In this document: positions 38,702-50,562 of the stretch, in pieces
How positions within the stretch are numbered: position 1 is the first letter of the stretch
Layout of the letters: every line of letters starts with the position of its first letter
NCBI GenBank assembly: GCA_964016885.1
Contig: OZ024744.1
Coordinates: 24,164,798-24,228,797 of the forward strand
Length of the DNA: 64,000 nt
Source: Eledone cirrhosa
Taxonomy: Eukaryota > Mollusca > Cephalopoda > Octopoda > Eledonidae
Direction of reading: 5' to 3'
The notes under the pieces: generated by a model
The model's input: only the letters and a program-made list of their open reading frames with translations
The model's database searches: none
What the model was told of the DNA's origin: nothing
Program-made: the position numbers and the translations under genes

Positions 38702-41692
38702 CAGCAGTTGAATCTTAATATAAATCTCGTTTTAACAACAGTTGAATCTTAAGATAAAACTCGTTTTAACAACAGTTGAATCTTAAGAACTAACTCGTTT
38801 TAACAACAGTTGAATCTTAAGATAAAACTCGTTTTAACAACAGTTGAATCTTAAGAACTGACTCGTTTTAACAACAGCTGAATCTTAAGATAAAACTCGC
38901 ATTAACAACAGTTGAATCTTAAGAACTGACACGTTTTATCAACAGTTCAACCTTAAGAACTGACTCGTTTTAACAACAGTTGAATCTTCAAATAAAACTC
39001 GTTTTAACAACAGTTGAATCTAAAGAACTGACTCGTTTTAACAACAGTTGAATCTTAAGAACAGACTCATTTTAACAACAGTTGAATCTTAAGATACAAC
39101 TCGTTTTAACAACAGCTGAATCTTAAGATTAATCTCGTTTTAACAACAGTTGAATCTTAAGACAAAACCCGTTTTAACAACAGTTGAATCTTAAGAACTG
39201 TCTCGATTTAACGACAGTTGAATCTTAAGAACTGACTCGTTTTAACAACAGCTGAATCTTAAGATTAAACTCGTTTTAACAACAGTTGAATCTTAAGACA
39301 AAACCCGTTTTAACAACAGTTGAATCTTAAGAACTGTCTCGTTTTAACAACAGTTGAATCTTAAGATAAACCTCGTTTTAACAACAGTTTAATCTTAAAA
39401 ACTGACTCGTTTTAACAACAGTTGAATCTTAAGATAAAATTCGTTTTAACAACAGTTGAATCTTAAGAACTGATTCGTTTTAACAACAGTTCAAACTTAA
39501 GAACTGACTCGTTTTAACAACAGTTGAATCTTATGATAAAACTCATTTTAACAACAGTTGAATCTTAAGAACTGATTCGTTTTAACAACAGCTGAATCTT
39601 AAGATAAAACTTGTTTTAACAACAGTTGAATCTTAAGAACTGACTCGTTTTAACAACAGTTGAATCTTATGATAAAACTCATTTTAACAACAGTTGAATG
39701 TTAAGATAAAACTCGTTTTAACAACAGTTGAATCTTAAGAACTGACTCTTTTTAACAACAGTTGAATGTTAAGATAAAACTCGTTTTAACAACAGTTGAA
39801 TATTAAGAACTGACTCGTTTTAACAACAGTTGAATCTTAAGAACTGACTCGTTTTAACAACAGTTGAATCTTATGATAAAACCCATTTTAACAACAGTTG
39901 AATCTTAAGATTAAACTCGTTTTAACAACAGTTGAATCTTAAGAACTGACTCGTTTTAACAACAGTTGAATCTTAAGAACTGACTCGTTTTATCAACATT
40001 TCAACCTTAAGAACTGACTCGTTTTAACAACAGATGAATCTTCAAATAAAACTCGTTTTAACAACAGTTGAATCTTAAGAACTGACTCGTTTTAACAGCA
40101 GTTGAATCTTAAGAACTGATTCGTTTTAACAACAGTTCAAACTTAAGAACTGACTCGTATTAACAACAGTTGAATCTTATTATAAAACTCATTTTAACAA
40201 CAGTTGAATCTTAAGAACTGATTCGTTTTAACAACAGATGAATCTTAAGATAAACCTCGTTTTAATAACAGTTGCATCTTAGGAACTGGCTCGTTTAAAC
40301 AACAGTTGAATCTTAAGATAAAACACGTTTTAACAACAGTTGAATCTTAAGAACTGACTCGTTTTAACAACAGTTGAATCTTAAGATAAACTCGTTTTAA
40401 CAACAGTTGAATCTTAAGAACTGACTCGTTTTAACAACAGCTGAATCTTAAGATAAAACTCGTATTAACAACAGTTGAATCTTAAGAACTGACTCGTTTT
40501 ATCAACAGTTCAACCTTAAGAACTGACTCATTTTAACAACAGTTGAATCTTCAAATAAAACTCGTTTTAACAACAGTTGAATCTTAAGAACTGACTCGTT
40601 TTAACAACAGTTGAATGTTATGATAAAACTCGTTTTAACAACAGTTGAATCTTAAGAACTGACTCTTTTTAACAACAGTTGAATCTTAAGATAATACTCG
40701 TTTTAACAACAGTTGAATCTTAAGATAAAATTCGTTTTAACAATAGTTGAATGTTAAGAACTCTTTCGTTTTAACAACAGTGCAAACTTAAGAGCTGACT
40801 CGTTTTAACAACAGCTGAATCTTATGATAAAACTCATTTTAACAACAGTTGAATCTTAAGATAAAACTCGTTTTACCAACAGTTGAATCTTAAGCACTGT
40901 CTCGTTTTAACAACAGTTGAATCTTAAGATAAAACTCGTTTTAACAACAGTTGAATCTTAAGAACTAACTCGTTTTAACAACAGTTGAATCTTTTGATAA
41001 AACCCATTTTAACAACAGTTGAATCTTAAGATTAAACTCGTTTTAACAATAGTTGAATCTTAAGAACTGACTCGTTTTAACAACAGTTGAATCTTAAGAA
41101 CTGACTCGTTTTATCAACATTTCAACCTTAAGAACTGACTCGTTTTAACAACAGTTGAATCTTCAAATAAAACTCGTTTTAACAACAGTTGAAACTTAAG
41201 AACTGACTCGTTTTAACAACAGTTGAATCTTAAGAACTGATTCGTTTTAACAACAGTTCAAACTTAAGAACTGACTCGTAGTAACAACAGTTGAATCTTA
41301 TTATAAAACTCATTTTAAAAACAGTTGCATCTTAAGAACTGGCTCGTTTAAACAACAGTTGAATCTTAAGATAAAACTCGTTTTAACAACAGTTGAATCT
41401 TAACATAAAATTCGTTTTAACAATAGTTGAATGTTAAGAACTCTTTCGTTTTAACAACAGTGCAAACTTAAGAGCTGACTCGTTTTAACAACAGTTGAAT
41501 CTTATGATAAAACTCATTTTAACAACAGTTGAATCTTAAGATAAAACTCGTTTTAACAACAGTTGAATCTTAAGCACTGTCTCGTTTTAACAACAGTTGA
41601 ATCTTAAGATAAAACTCGTTTTAACAACAGTTGAATCTTAAGAACTGACTCGTTTTAACAACAGTTGAATCTTAAGAACTGACTCGTTTTAA
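38702..41692 (+). repeat. HOR-II unit 8, standard 2,991 bp form (88 monomers)
   Basis: A complete unit, 88 x 34 minus 1. The single missing base is the 33 bp CTTAAGATAAACTCG monomer near 40,383. Markers in order: GCATTAAC (38,899), ATACAACTCG (39,094), GTCTCGATTTAACGAC (39,200), TTTTGATAAAACCC (G at 40,996), CGTAGTAAC (41,277). A new substitution, GAATATTAAG near 39,801, is shared only with the next unit (about 42,484). ATAAATCTCG near 38,723 is private to this unit. It serves as the reference for calling deletions in the other units. Confidence 0.87.
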
Positions 41693-44377
41693 CAGCAGTT
41701 GAATCTTAATATAAAACTCGTTTTAACAACAGTTGAATCTTAAGATAAAACTCGTTTTAACAACAGTTGAATCTTAAGAACTAACTCGTTTTAACAACAG
41801 TTGAATCTTAAGATAAAACTCGTTTTAACAACAGTTGAATCTTAAGAACTGACTCGTTTTAACAACAGCTGAATCTTAAGATAAAACTCGCATTAACAAC
41901 AATTGAATCTTAAGAACTGACACGTTTTATCAACAGTTCAACCTTAAGAACTGACTCGTTTTAACAACAGTTGAATCTTCAAATAAAACTCGTTTTAACA
42001 ACAGTTGAATCTAAAGAACTGACTCGTTTTAACAACAGTTGAATCTTAAGATAAAACTCGTTTTAACAACAGTTGAATCTTAAGAACAGACTCATTTTAA
42101 CAACAGTTGAATCTTAAGATAAAATTCGTTTTAACAACAGTTGAATCTTAAGAACTGATTCGTTTTAACAACAGTTCAAACTTAAGAACTGACTCGTTTT
42201 AACAACAGTTGAATCTTATGATAAAACTCATTTTAACAACAGTTGAATCTTAAGAACTGATTCGTTTTAACAACAGCTGAATCTTAAGATAAAACTTGTT
42301 TTAACAACAGTTGAATCTTAAGAACTGACTCGTTTTAACAACAGTTGAATCTTATGATAAAACTCATTTTAACAACAGTTGAATGTTAAGATAAAACTCG
42401 TTTTAACAACAGTTGAATCTTAAGAACTGACTCTTTTTAACAACAGTTGAATGTTAAGATAAAACTCGTTTTAACAACAGTTGAATATTAAGAACTGACT
42501 CGTTTTAACAACAGTTGAATCTTAAGAACTGACTCGTTTTAACAACAGTTGAATCTTATGATAAAACCCATTTTAACAACAGTTGAATCTTAAGATTAAA
42601 CTCGTTTTAACAACAGTTGAATCTTAAGAACTGACTCGTTTTAACAACAGTTGAATCTTAAGAACTGACTCGTTTTATCAACATTTCAACCTTAAGAACT
42701 GACTCGTTTTAACAACAGATGAATCTTCAAATAAAACTCGTTTTAACAACAGTTGAATCTTAAGAACTGACTCGTTTTAACAGCAGTTGAATCTTAAGAA
42801 CTGATTCGTTTTAACAACAGTTCAAACTTAAGAACTGACTCGTATTAACAACAGTTGAATCTTATTATAAAACTCATTTTAACAACAGTTGAATCTTAAG
42901 AACTGATTCGTTTTAACAACAGATGAATCTTAAGATAAACCTCGTTTTAATAACAGTTGCATCTTAGGAACTGGCTCGTTTAAACAACAGTTGAATCTTA
43001 AGATAAAACACGTTTTAACAACAGTTGAATCTTAAGAACTGACTCGTTTTAACAACAGTTGAATCTTAAGATAAACTCGTTTTAACAACAGTTGAATCTT
43101 AAGAACTGACTCGTTTTAACAACAGCTGAATCTTAAGATAAAACTCGTATTAACAACAGTTGAATCTTAAGAACTGACTCGTTTTATCAACAGTTCAACC
43201 TTAAGAACTGACTCATTTTAACAACAGTTGAATCTTCAAATAAAACTCGTTTTAACAACAGTTGAATCTTAAGAACTGACTCGTTTTAACAACAGTTGAA
43301 TGTTATGATAAAACTCGTTTTAACAACAGTTGAATCTTAAGAACTGACTCTTTTTAACAACAGTTGAATCTTAAGATAATACTCGTTTTAACAACAGTTG
43401 AATCTTAAGATAAAATTCGTTTTAACAATAGTTGAATGTTAAGAACTCTTTCGTTTTAACAACAGTGCAAACTTAAGAGCTGACTCGTTTTAACAACAGC
43501 TGAATCTTATGATAAAACTCATTTTAACAACAGTTGAATCTTAAGATAAAACTCGTTTTACCAACAGTTGAATCTTAAGCACTGTCTCGTTTTAACAACA
43601 GTTGAATCTTAAGATAAAACTCGTTTTAACAACAGTTGAATCTTAAGAACTAACTCGTTTTAACAACAGTTGAATCTTTTGATAAAACCCATTTTAACAA
43701 CAGTTGAATCTTAAGATTAAACTCGTTTTAACAATAGTTGAATCTTAAGAACTGACTCGTTTTAACAACAGTTGAATCTTAAGAACTGACTCGTTTTATC
43801 AACATTTCAACCTTAAGAACTGACTCGTTTTAACAACAGTTGAATCTTCAAATAAAACTCGTTTTAACAACAGTTGAAACTTAAGAACTGACTCGTTTTA
43901 ACAACAGTTGAATCTTAAGAACTGATTCGTTTTAACAACAGTTCAAACTTAAGAACTGACTCGTAGTAACAACAGTTGAATCTTATTATAAAACTCATTT
44001 TAAAAACAGTTGCATCTTAAGAACTGGCTCGTTTAAACAACAGTTGAATCTTAAGATAAAACTCGTTTTAACAACAGTTGAATCTTAACATAAAATTCGT
44101 TTTAACAATAGTTGAATGTTAAGAACTCTTTCGTTTTAACAACAGTGCAAACTTAAGAGCTGACTCGTTTTAACAACAGTTGAATCTTATGATAAAACTC
44201 ATTTTAACAACAGTTGAATCTTAAGATAAAACTCGTTTTAACAACAGTTGAATCTTAAGCACTGTCTCGTTTTAACAACAGTTGAATCTTAAGATAAAAC
44301 TCGTTTTAACAACAGTTGAATCTTAAGAACTGACTCGTTTTAACAACAGTTGAATCTTAAGAACTGACTCGTTTTAA
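41693..44377 (+). repeat. HOR-II unit 9 (2,685 bp, ten monomers deleted and one gained)
   Basis: 306 bases (nine monomers) shorter than unit 8. At about 42,110-42,125 the sequence goes from the ACAGACTCA monomer directly to the ATAAAATTCG monomer. The ATACAACTCG to ATAAAATTCG interval of unit 8 (39,091-39,431, 340 bases or ten monomers) is missing, and one type B monomer is present near 42,045 that unit 8 lacks. It shares GAATATTAAG with unit 8 and CAACAATTGAATC (near 41,895) with unit 10 (near 44,580). Confidence 0.86.
42105..42128 (+). other. Deletion junction (ten monomers lost)
   Basis: TTGAATCTTAAGATA is followed by AAATTCG here but by CAACTCG at 39,094 and 44,804. The lost interval corresponds to 39,091-39,431 and is bounded by identical CTTAAGATA stretches, so the crossover lies in the shared core. 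Confidence 0.82.
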
Positions 44378-47368
44378 CAGCAGTTGAATCTTAATATAAA
44401 ACTCGTTTTAACAACAGTTGAATCTTAAGATAAAACTCGTTTTAACAACAGTTGAATCTTAAGAACTAACTCGTTTTAACAACAGTTGAATCTTAAGATA
44501 AAACTCGTTTTAACAACAGTTGAATCTTAAGAACTGACTCGTTTTAACAACAGCTGAATCTTAAGATAAAACTCGCATTAACAACAATTGAATCTTAAGA
44601 ACTGACACGTTTTATCAACAGTTCAACCTTAAGAACTGACTCGTTTTAACAACAGTTGAATCTTCAAATAAAACTCGTTTTAACAACAGTTGAATCTAAA
44701 GAACTGACTCGTTTTAACAACAGTTGAATCTTAAGATAAAACTCGTTTTAACAACAGTTGAATCTTAAGAACAGACTCATTTTAACAACAGTTGAATCTT
44801 AAGATACAACTCGTTTTAACAACAGCTGAATCTTAAGATTAATCTCGTTTTAACAACAGTTGAATCTTAAGACAAAACCCGTTTTAACAACAGTTGAATC
44901 TTAAGAACTGTCTCGATTTAACGACAGTTGAATCTTAAGAACTGACTCGTTTTAACAACAGCTGAATCTTAAGATTAAACTCGTTTTAACAACAGTTGAA
45001 TCTTAAGACAAAACCCGTTTTAACAACAGTTGAATCTTAAGAACTGTCTCGTTTTAACAACAGTTGAATCTTAAGATAAACCTCGTTTTAACAACAGTTT
45101 AATCTTAAAAACTGACTCGTTTTAACAACAGTTGAATCTTAAGATAAAATTCGTTTTAACAACAGTTGAATCTTAAGAACTGATTCGTTTTAACAACAGT
45201 TCAAACTTAAGAACTGACTCGTTTTAACAACAGTTGAATCTTATGATAAAACTCATTTTAACAACAGTTGAATCTTAAGAACTGATTCGTTTTAACAACA
45301 GCTGAATCTTAAGATAAAACTCGTTTTAACAACAGTTGAATCTTAAGAACTGACTCGTTTTAACAACAGTTGAATCTTATGATAAAACTCATTTTAACAA
45401 CAGTTGAATGTTAAGATAAAACTCGTTTTAACAACAGTTGAATCTTAAGAACTGACTCTTTTTAACAACAGTTGAATGTTAAGATAAAACTCGATTTAAC
45501 AACAGTTGAATCTTAAGAACTGACTCGTTTTAACAACAGTTGAATCTTATGATAAAACCCATTTTAACAACAGTTGAATCTTAAGATTAAACTCGTTTTA
45601 ACAACAGTTGAATCTTAAGAACTGACTCGTTTTAACAACAGTTGAATCTTAAGAACTGACTCGTTTTATCAACATTTCAACCTTAAGAACTGACTCGTTT
45701 TAACAACAGATGAATCTTCAAATAAAACTCGTTTTAACAACAGTTGAATCTTAAGAACTGACTCGTTTTAACAGCAGTTGAATCTTAAGAACTGATTCGT
45801 TTTAACAACAGTTCAAACTTAAGAACTGACTCGTATTAACAACAGTTGAATCTTATTATAAAACTCATTTTAACAACAGTTGAATCTTAAGAACTGATTC
45901 GTTTTAACAACAGATGAATCTTAAGATAAACCTCGTTTTAATAACAGTTGCATCTTAGGAACTGGCTCGTTTAAACAACAGTTGAATCTTAAGATAAAAC
46001 ACGTTTTAACAACAGTTGAATCTTAAGAACTGACTCGTTTTAACAACAGTTGAATCTTAAGATAAACTCGTTTTAACAACAGTTGAATCTTAAGAACTGA
46101 CTCGTTTTAACAACAGATGAATCTTAAGATAAAACTCGTATTAACAACAGTTGAATCTTAAGAACTGACTCGTTTTATCAACAGTTCAACCTTAAGAACT
46201 GACTCGTTTTAACAACAGTTGAATCTTCAAATAAAACTCGTTTTAACAACAGTTGAATCTTAAGAACTGACTCGTTTTAACAACAGTTGAATGTTATGAT
46301 AAAACTCGTTTTAACAACAGTTGAATCTTAAGAACTGACTCTTTTTAACAACAGTTGAATCTTAAGATAATACTCGTTTTAACAACAGTTGAATCTTAAG
46401 ATAAAATTCGTTTTAACAATAGTTGAATGTTAAGAACTCTTTCGTTTTAACAACAGTGCAAACTTAAGAGCTGACTCGTTTTAACAACAGCTGAATCTTA
46501 TGATAAAACTCATTTTAACAACAGTTGAATCTTAAGATAAAACTCGTTTTACCAACAGTTGAATCTTAAGCACTGTCTCGTTTTAACAACAGTTGAATCT
46601 TAAGATAAAACTCGTTTTAACAACAGTTGAATCTTAAGAACTAACTCGTTTTAACAACAGTTGAATCTTTTGATAAAACCCATTTTAACAACAGTTGACT
46701 CTTAAGATTAAACTCGTTTTAACAATAGTTGAATCTTAAGAACTGACTCGTTTTAACAACAGTTGAATCTTAAGAACTGACTCGTTTTATCAACATTTCA
46801 ACCTTAAGAACTGACTCGTTTTAACAACAGTTGAATCTTCAAATAAAACTCGTTTTAACAACAGTTGAAACTTAAGAACTGACTCGTTTTAACAACAGTT
46901 GAATCTTAAGAACTGATTCGTTTTAACAACAGTTCAAACTTAAGAACTGACTCGTAGTAACAACAGTTGAATCTTATTATAAAACTCATTTTAAAAACAG
47001 TTGCATCTTAAGAACTGGCTCGTTTAAACAACAGTTGAATCTTAAGATAAAACTCGTTTTAACAACAGTTGAATCTTAACATAAAATTCGTTTTAACAAT
47101 AGTTGAATGTTAAGAACTCTTTCGTTTTAACAACAGTGCAAACTTAAGAGCTGACTCGTTTTAACAACAGTTGAATCTTATGATAAAACTCATTTTAACA
47201 ACAGTTGAATCTTAAGATAAAACTCGTTTTAACAACAGTTGAATCTTAAGCACTGTCTCGTTTTAACAACAGTTGAATCTTAAGATAAAACTCGTTTTAA
47301 CAACAGTTGAATCTTAAGAACTGACTCGTTTTAACAACAGTTGAATCTTAAGAACTGACTCGTTTTAA
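44378..47368 (+). repeat. HOR-II unit 10 (2,991 bp)
   Basis: Anchor-to-anchor length returns to 2,991 (44,378 to 47,369). The total is the result of compensating changes: it has one more type B monomer near 44,735 and lacks one type A monomer near 45,535 compared with units 8 and 11. CAACAATTGAATC near 44,580 is shared only with unit 9. CTCGATTTAAC near 45,489 and GTTGACTC near 46,696 are private. The CGTAGTAAC variant (46,953) is here for the last time. Confidence 0.85.
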
Positions 47369-50264
47369 CAGCAGTTGAATCTTAATATAAAACTCGTTTT
47401 AACAACAGTTGAATCTTAAGATAAAACTCGTTTTAACAACAGTTGAATCTTAAGAACTAACTCGTTTTAACAACAGTTGAATCTTAAGATAAAACTCGTT
47501 TTAACAACAGTTGAATCTTAAGAACTGACTCGTTTTAACAACAGCTGAATCTTAAGATAAAACTCGTATTAACAACAGTTGAATCTTAAGAACTGACACG
47601 TTTTATCAACAGTTCAACCTTAAGAACTGACTCGTTTTAACAACAGTTGAATCTTCAAATAAAACTCGTTTTAACAACAGTTGAATCTAAAGAACTGACT
47701 CGTTTTAACAACAGTTGAATCTTAAGATAAAACTCGTTTTAACAACAGTTGAATCTTAAGAACTGACTCATTTTAACAACAGTTGAATCTTAAGATACAA
47801 CTCGTTTTAACAACAGCTGAATCTTAAGATTAATCTCGTTTTAACAACAGTTGAATCTTAAGACAAAACCCGTTTTAACAACAGTTGAATCTTAAGAACT
47901 GTCTCGATTTAACGACAGTTGAATCTTAAGAACTGACTCGTTTTAACAACAGCTGAATCTTAAGATTAAACTCGTTTTAACAACAGTTGAATCTTAAGAC
48001 AAAACCCGTTTTAACAACAGTTGAATCTTAAGAACTGTCTCGTTTTAACAACAGTTGAATCTTAAGATAAACCTCGTTTTAACAACAGTTTAATCTTAAA
48101 ACTGACTCGTTTTAACAACAGTTGAATCTTAAGATAAAATTCGTTTTAACAACAGTTGAATCTTAAGAACTGATTCGTTTTAACAACAGTTCAAACTTAA
48201 GAACTGACTCGTTTTAACAACAGTTGAATCTTATGATAAAACTCATTTTAACAACAGTTGAATCTTAAGAACTGATTCGTTTTAACAACAGCTGAATCTT
48301 AAGATAAAACTCGTTTTAACAACAGTTGAATCTTAAGAACTGACTCGTTTTAACAACAGTTGAATCTTATGATAAAACTCATTTTAACAACAGTTGAATG
48401 TTAAGATAAAACTCGTTTTAACAACAGTTGAATCTTAAGAACTGACTCTTTTTAACAACAGTTGAATGTTAAGATAAAACTCGTTTTAACAACAGTTGAA
48501 TCTTAAGAACTGACTCGTTTTAACAACAGTTGAATCTTAAGAACTGACTCGTTTTAACAACAGTTGAATCTTATGATAAAACCCATTTTAACAACAGTTG
48601 AATCTTAAGATTAAACTCGTTTTAACAACAGTTGAATCTTAAGAACTGACTCGTTTTAACAACAGTTGAATCTTAAGAACTGACTCGTTTTATCAACATT
48701 TCAACCTTAAGAACTGACTCGTTTTAACAACAGATGAATCTTCAAATAAAACTCGTTTTAACAACAGTTGAATCTTAAGAACTGACTCGTTTTAACAGCA
48801 GTTGAATCTTAAGAACTGATTCGTTTTAACAACAGTTCAAACTTAAGAACTGACTCGTATTAACAACAGTTGAATCTTATTATAAAACTCATTTTAACAA
48901 CAGTTGAATCTTAAGAACTGATTCGTTTTAACAACAGATGAATCTTAAGATAAACCTCGTTTTAATAACAGTTGCATCTTAGGAACTGGCTCGTTTAAAC
49001 AACAGTTGAATCTTAAGATAAAACACGTTTTAACAACAGTTGAATCTTAAGAACTGACTCGTTTTAACAACAGTTGAATCTTAAGATAAACTCGTTTTAA
49101 CAACAGTTGAATCTTAAGAACTGACTCGTTTTAACAACAGCTGAATCTTAAGATAAAACTCGTATTAACAACAGTTGAATCTTAAGAACTGACTCGTTTT
49201 ATCAACAGTTCAACCTTAAGAACTGACTCGTTTTAACAACAGTTGAATCTTCAAATAAAACTCGTTTTAACAACAGTTGAATCTTAAGAACTGACTCGTT
49301 TTAACAACAGTTGAATGTTATGATAAAACTCGTTTTAACAACAGTTGAATCTTAAGAACTGACTCTTTTTAACAACAGTTGAATCTTAAGATAATACTCG
49401 TTTTAACAACAGTTGAATCTTAAGATAAAATTCTTTTTAACAATAGTTGAATGTTAAGAACTCTTTCGTTTTAACAACAGTGCAAACTTAAGAGCTGACT
49501 CGTTTTAACAACAGCTGAATCTTATGATAAAACTCATTTTAACAACAGTTGAATCTTAAGATAAAACTCGTTTTACCAACAGTTGAATCTTAAGCACTGT
49601 CTCGTTTTAACAACAGTTGAATCTTAAGATAAAACTCGTTTTAACAACAGTTGAATCTTAAGAACTAACTCGTTTTAACAACAGTTGAATCTTTTGATAA
49701 AACCCATTTTAACAACAGTTGAATCTTAAGATTAAACTCGTTTTAACAATAGTTGAATCTTAAGAACTGACTCGTTTTAACAACAGTTGAATCTTAAGAA
49801 CTGACTCGTTTTATCAACATTTCAACCTTAAGAACTGACTCGTTTTAACAACAGTTGAATCTTCAAATAAAACTCGTTTTAACAACAGTTGAAACTTAAG
49901 AACTGACTCGTTTTAACAACAGTTGAATCTTAAGAACTGATTCGTTTTAACAACAGTTCAAACTTAAGAACTGACTCGTATTAACAACAGTTGAATCTTA
50001 TTATAAAACTCATTTTAAAAACAGTTGCCTCTTAAGAACTGGCTCGTTTAAACAACAGTTGAATCTTAAGATAAAACTCGTTTTAACAACAGTTGAATCT
50101 TAACATAAAATTCGTTTTAACAATAGTTGAATGTTAAGAACTCTTTCGTTTTAACAACAGTGCAAACTTAAGAGCTGACTCGTTTTAACAACAGTTGAAT
50201 CTTATGATAAAACTCATTTTAACAACAGTTGAATCTTAAGATAAAACTCGTTTTAACAACAGTT
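47369..50264 (+). repeat. HOR-II unit 11 (last of the run, truncated by rearrangement)
   Basis: Begins at the marker at 47,369. It keeps the apparently older states GTATTAAC (near 47,567) and CGTATTAAC (near 49,977) where units 5-10 carry GCATTAAC and CGTAGTAAC, so it lies outside the group that amplified together. TTTTGATAAAACCC (G at 49,696) is 3,024 bases from its counterpart in unit 10, equal to 89 x 34 minus 2: one extra type A monomer near 48,540 and two short monomers (TCTTAAAACTGAC near 48,094 and ATAAACTCG near 49,085). Similarity to the standard order stops at about 50,264. Confidence 0.82.
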
Positions 50265-50562
50265 GAATCTTCAAATAAAACTCGTTTTAACAACAGTTGA
50301 ATCTTAAGAACTGACTCGTTTTAACAACAGTTGAATGTTATGATAAAACTCGTTTTAACAACAGTTGAATCTTAAGAACTGACTCTTTTTAACAACAGTT
50401 GAATCTTAAGATAATACTCGTTTTAACAACAGTTGAATCTTAAGATAAAATTCGTTTTAACAATAGTTGAATGTTAAGAACTCTTTCGTTTTAACAACAG
50501 TGCAAACTTAAGAGCTGACTCGTTTTAACAACAGCTGAATCTTATGATAAAACTCATTTTAA
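50265..50562 (+). repeat. Repeated segment of unit 11, offset 1,020 bp
   Basis: About 300 bases repeat 49,245-49,542. The CTTCAAATAAAACTCG step lies at 49,251 and again at 50,271, a shift of 1,020 = 30 x 34, followed in both by GAATGTTATGATAAAACTCG, CTCTTTTTAAC and ATAATACTCG. The array has stepped back 30 monomers at this point, which is the product expected from an out-of-step but in-register exchange. The copy ends near 50,570, where the ACCAACAG monomer is absent and GCACTGTCTCG follows directly. Confidence 0.78.
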
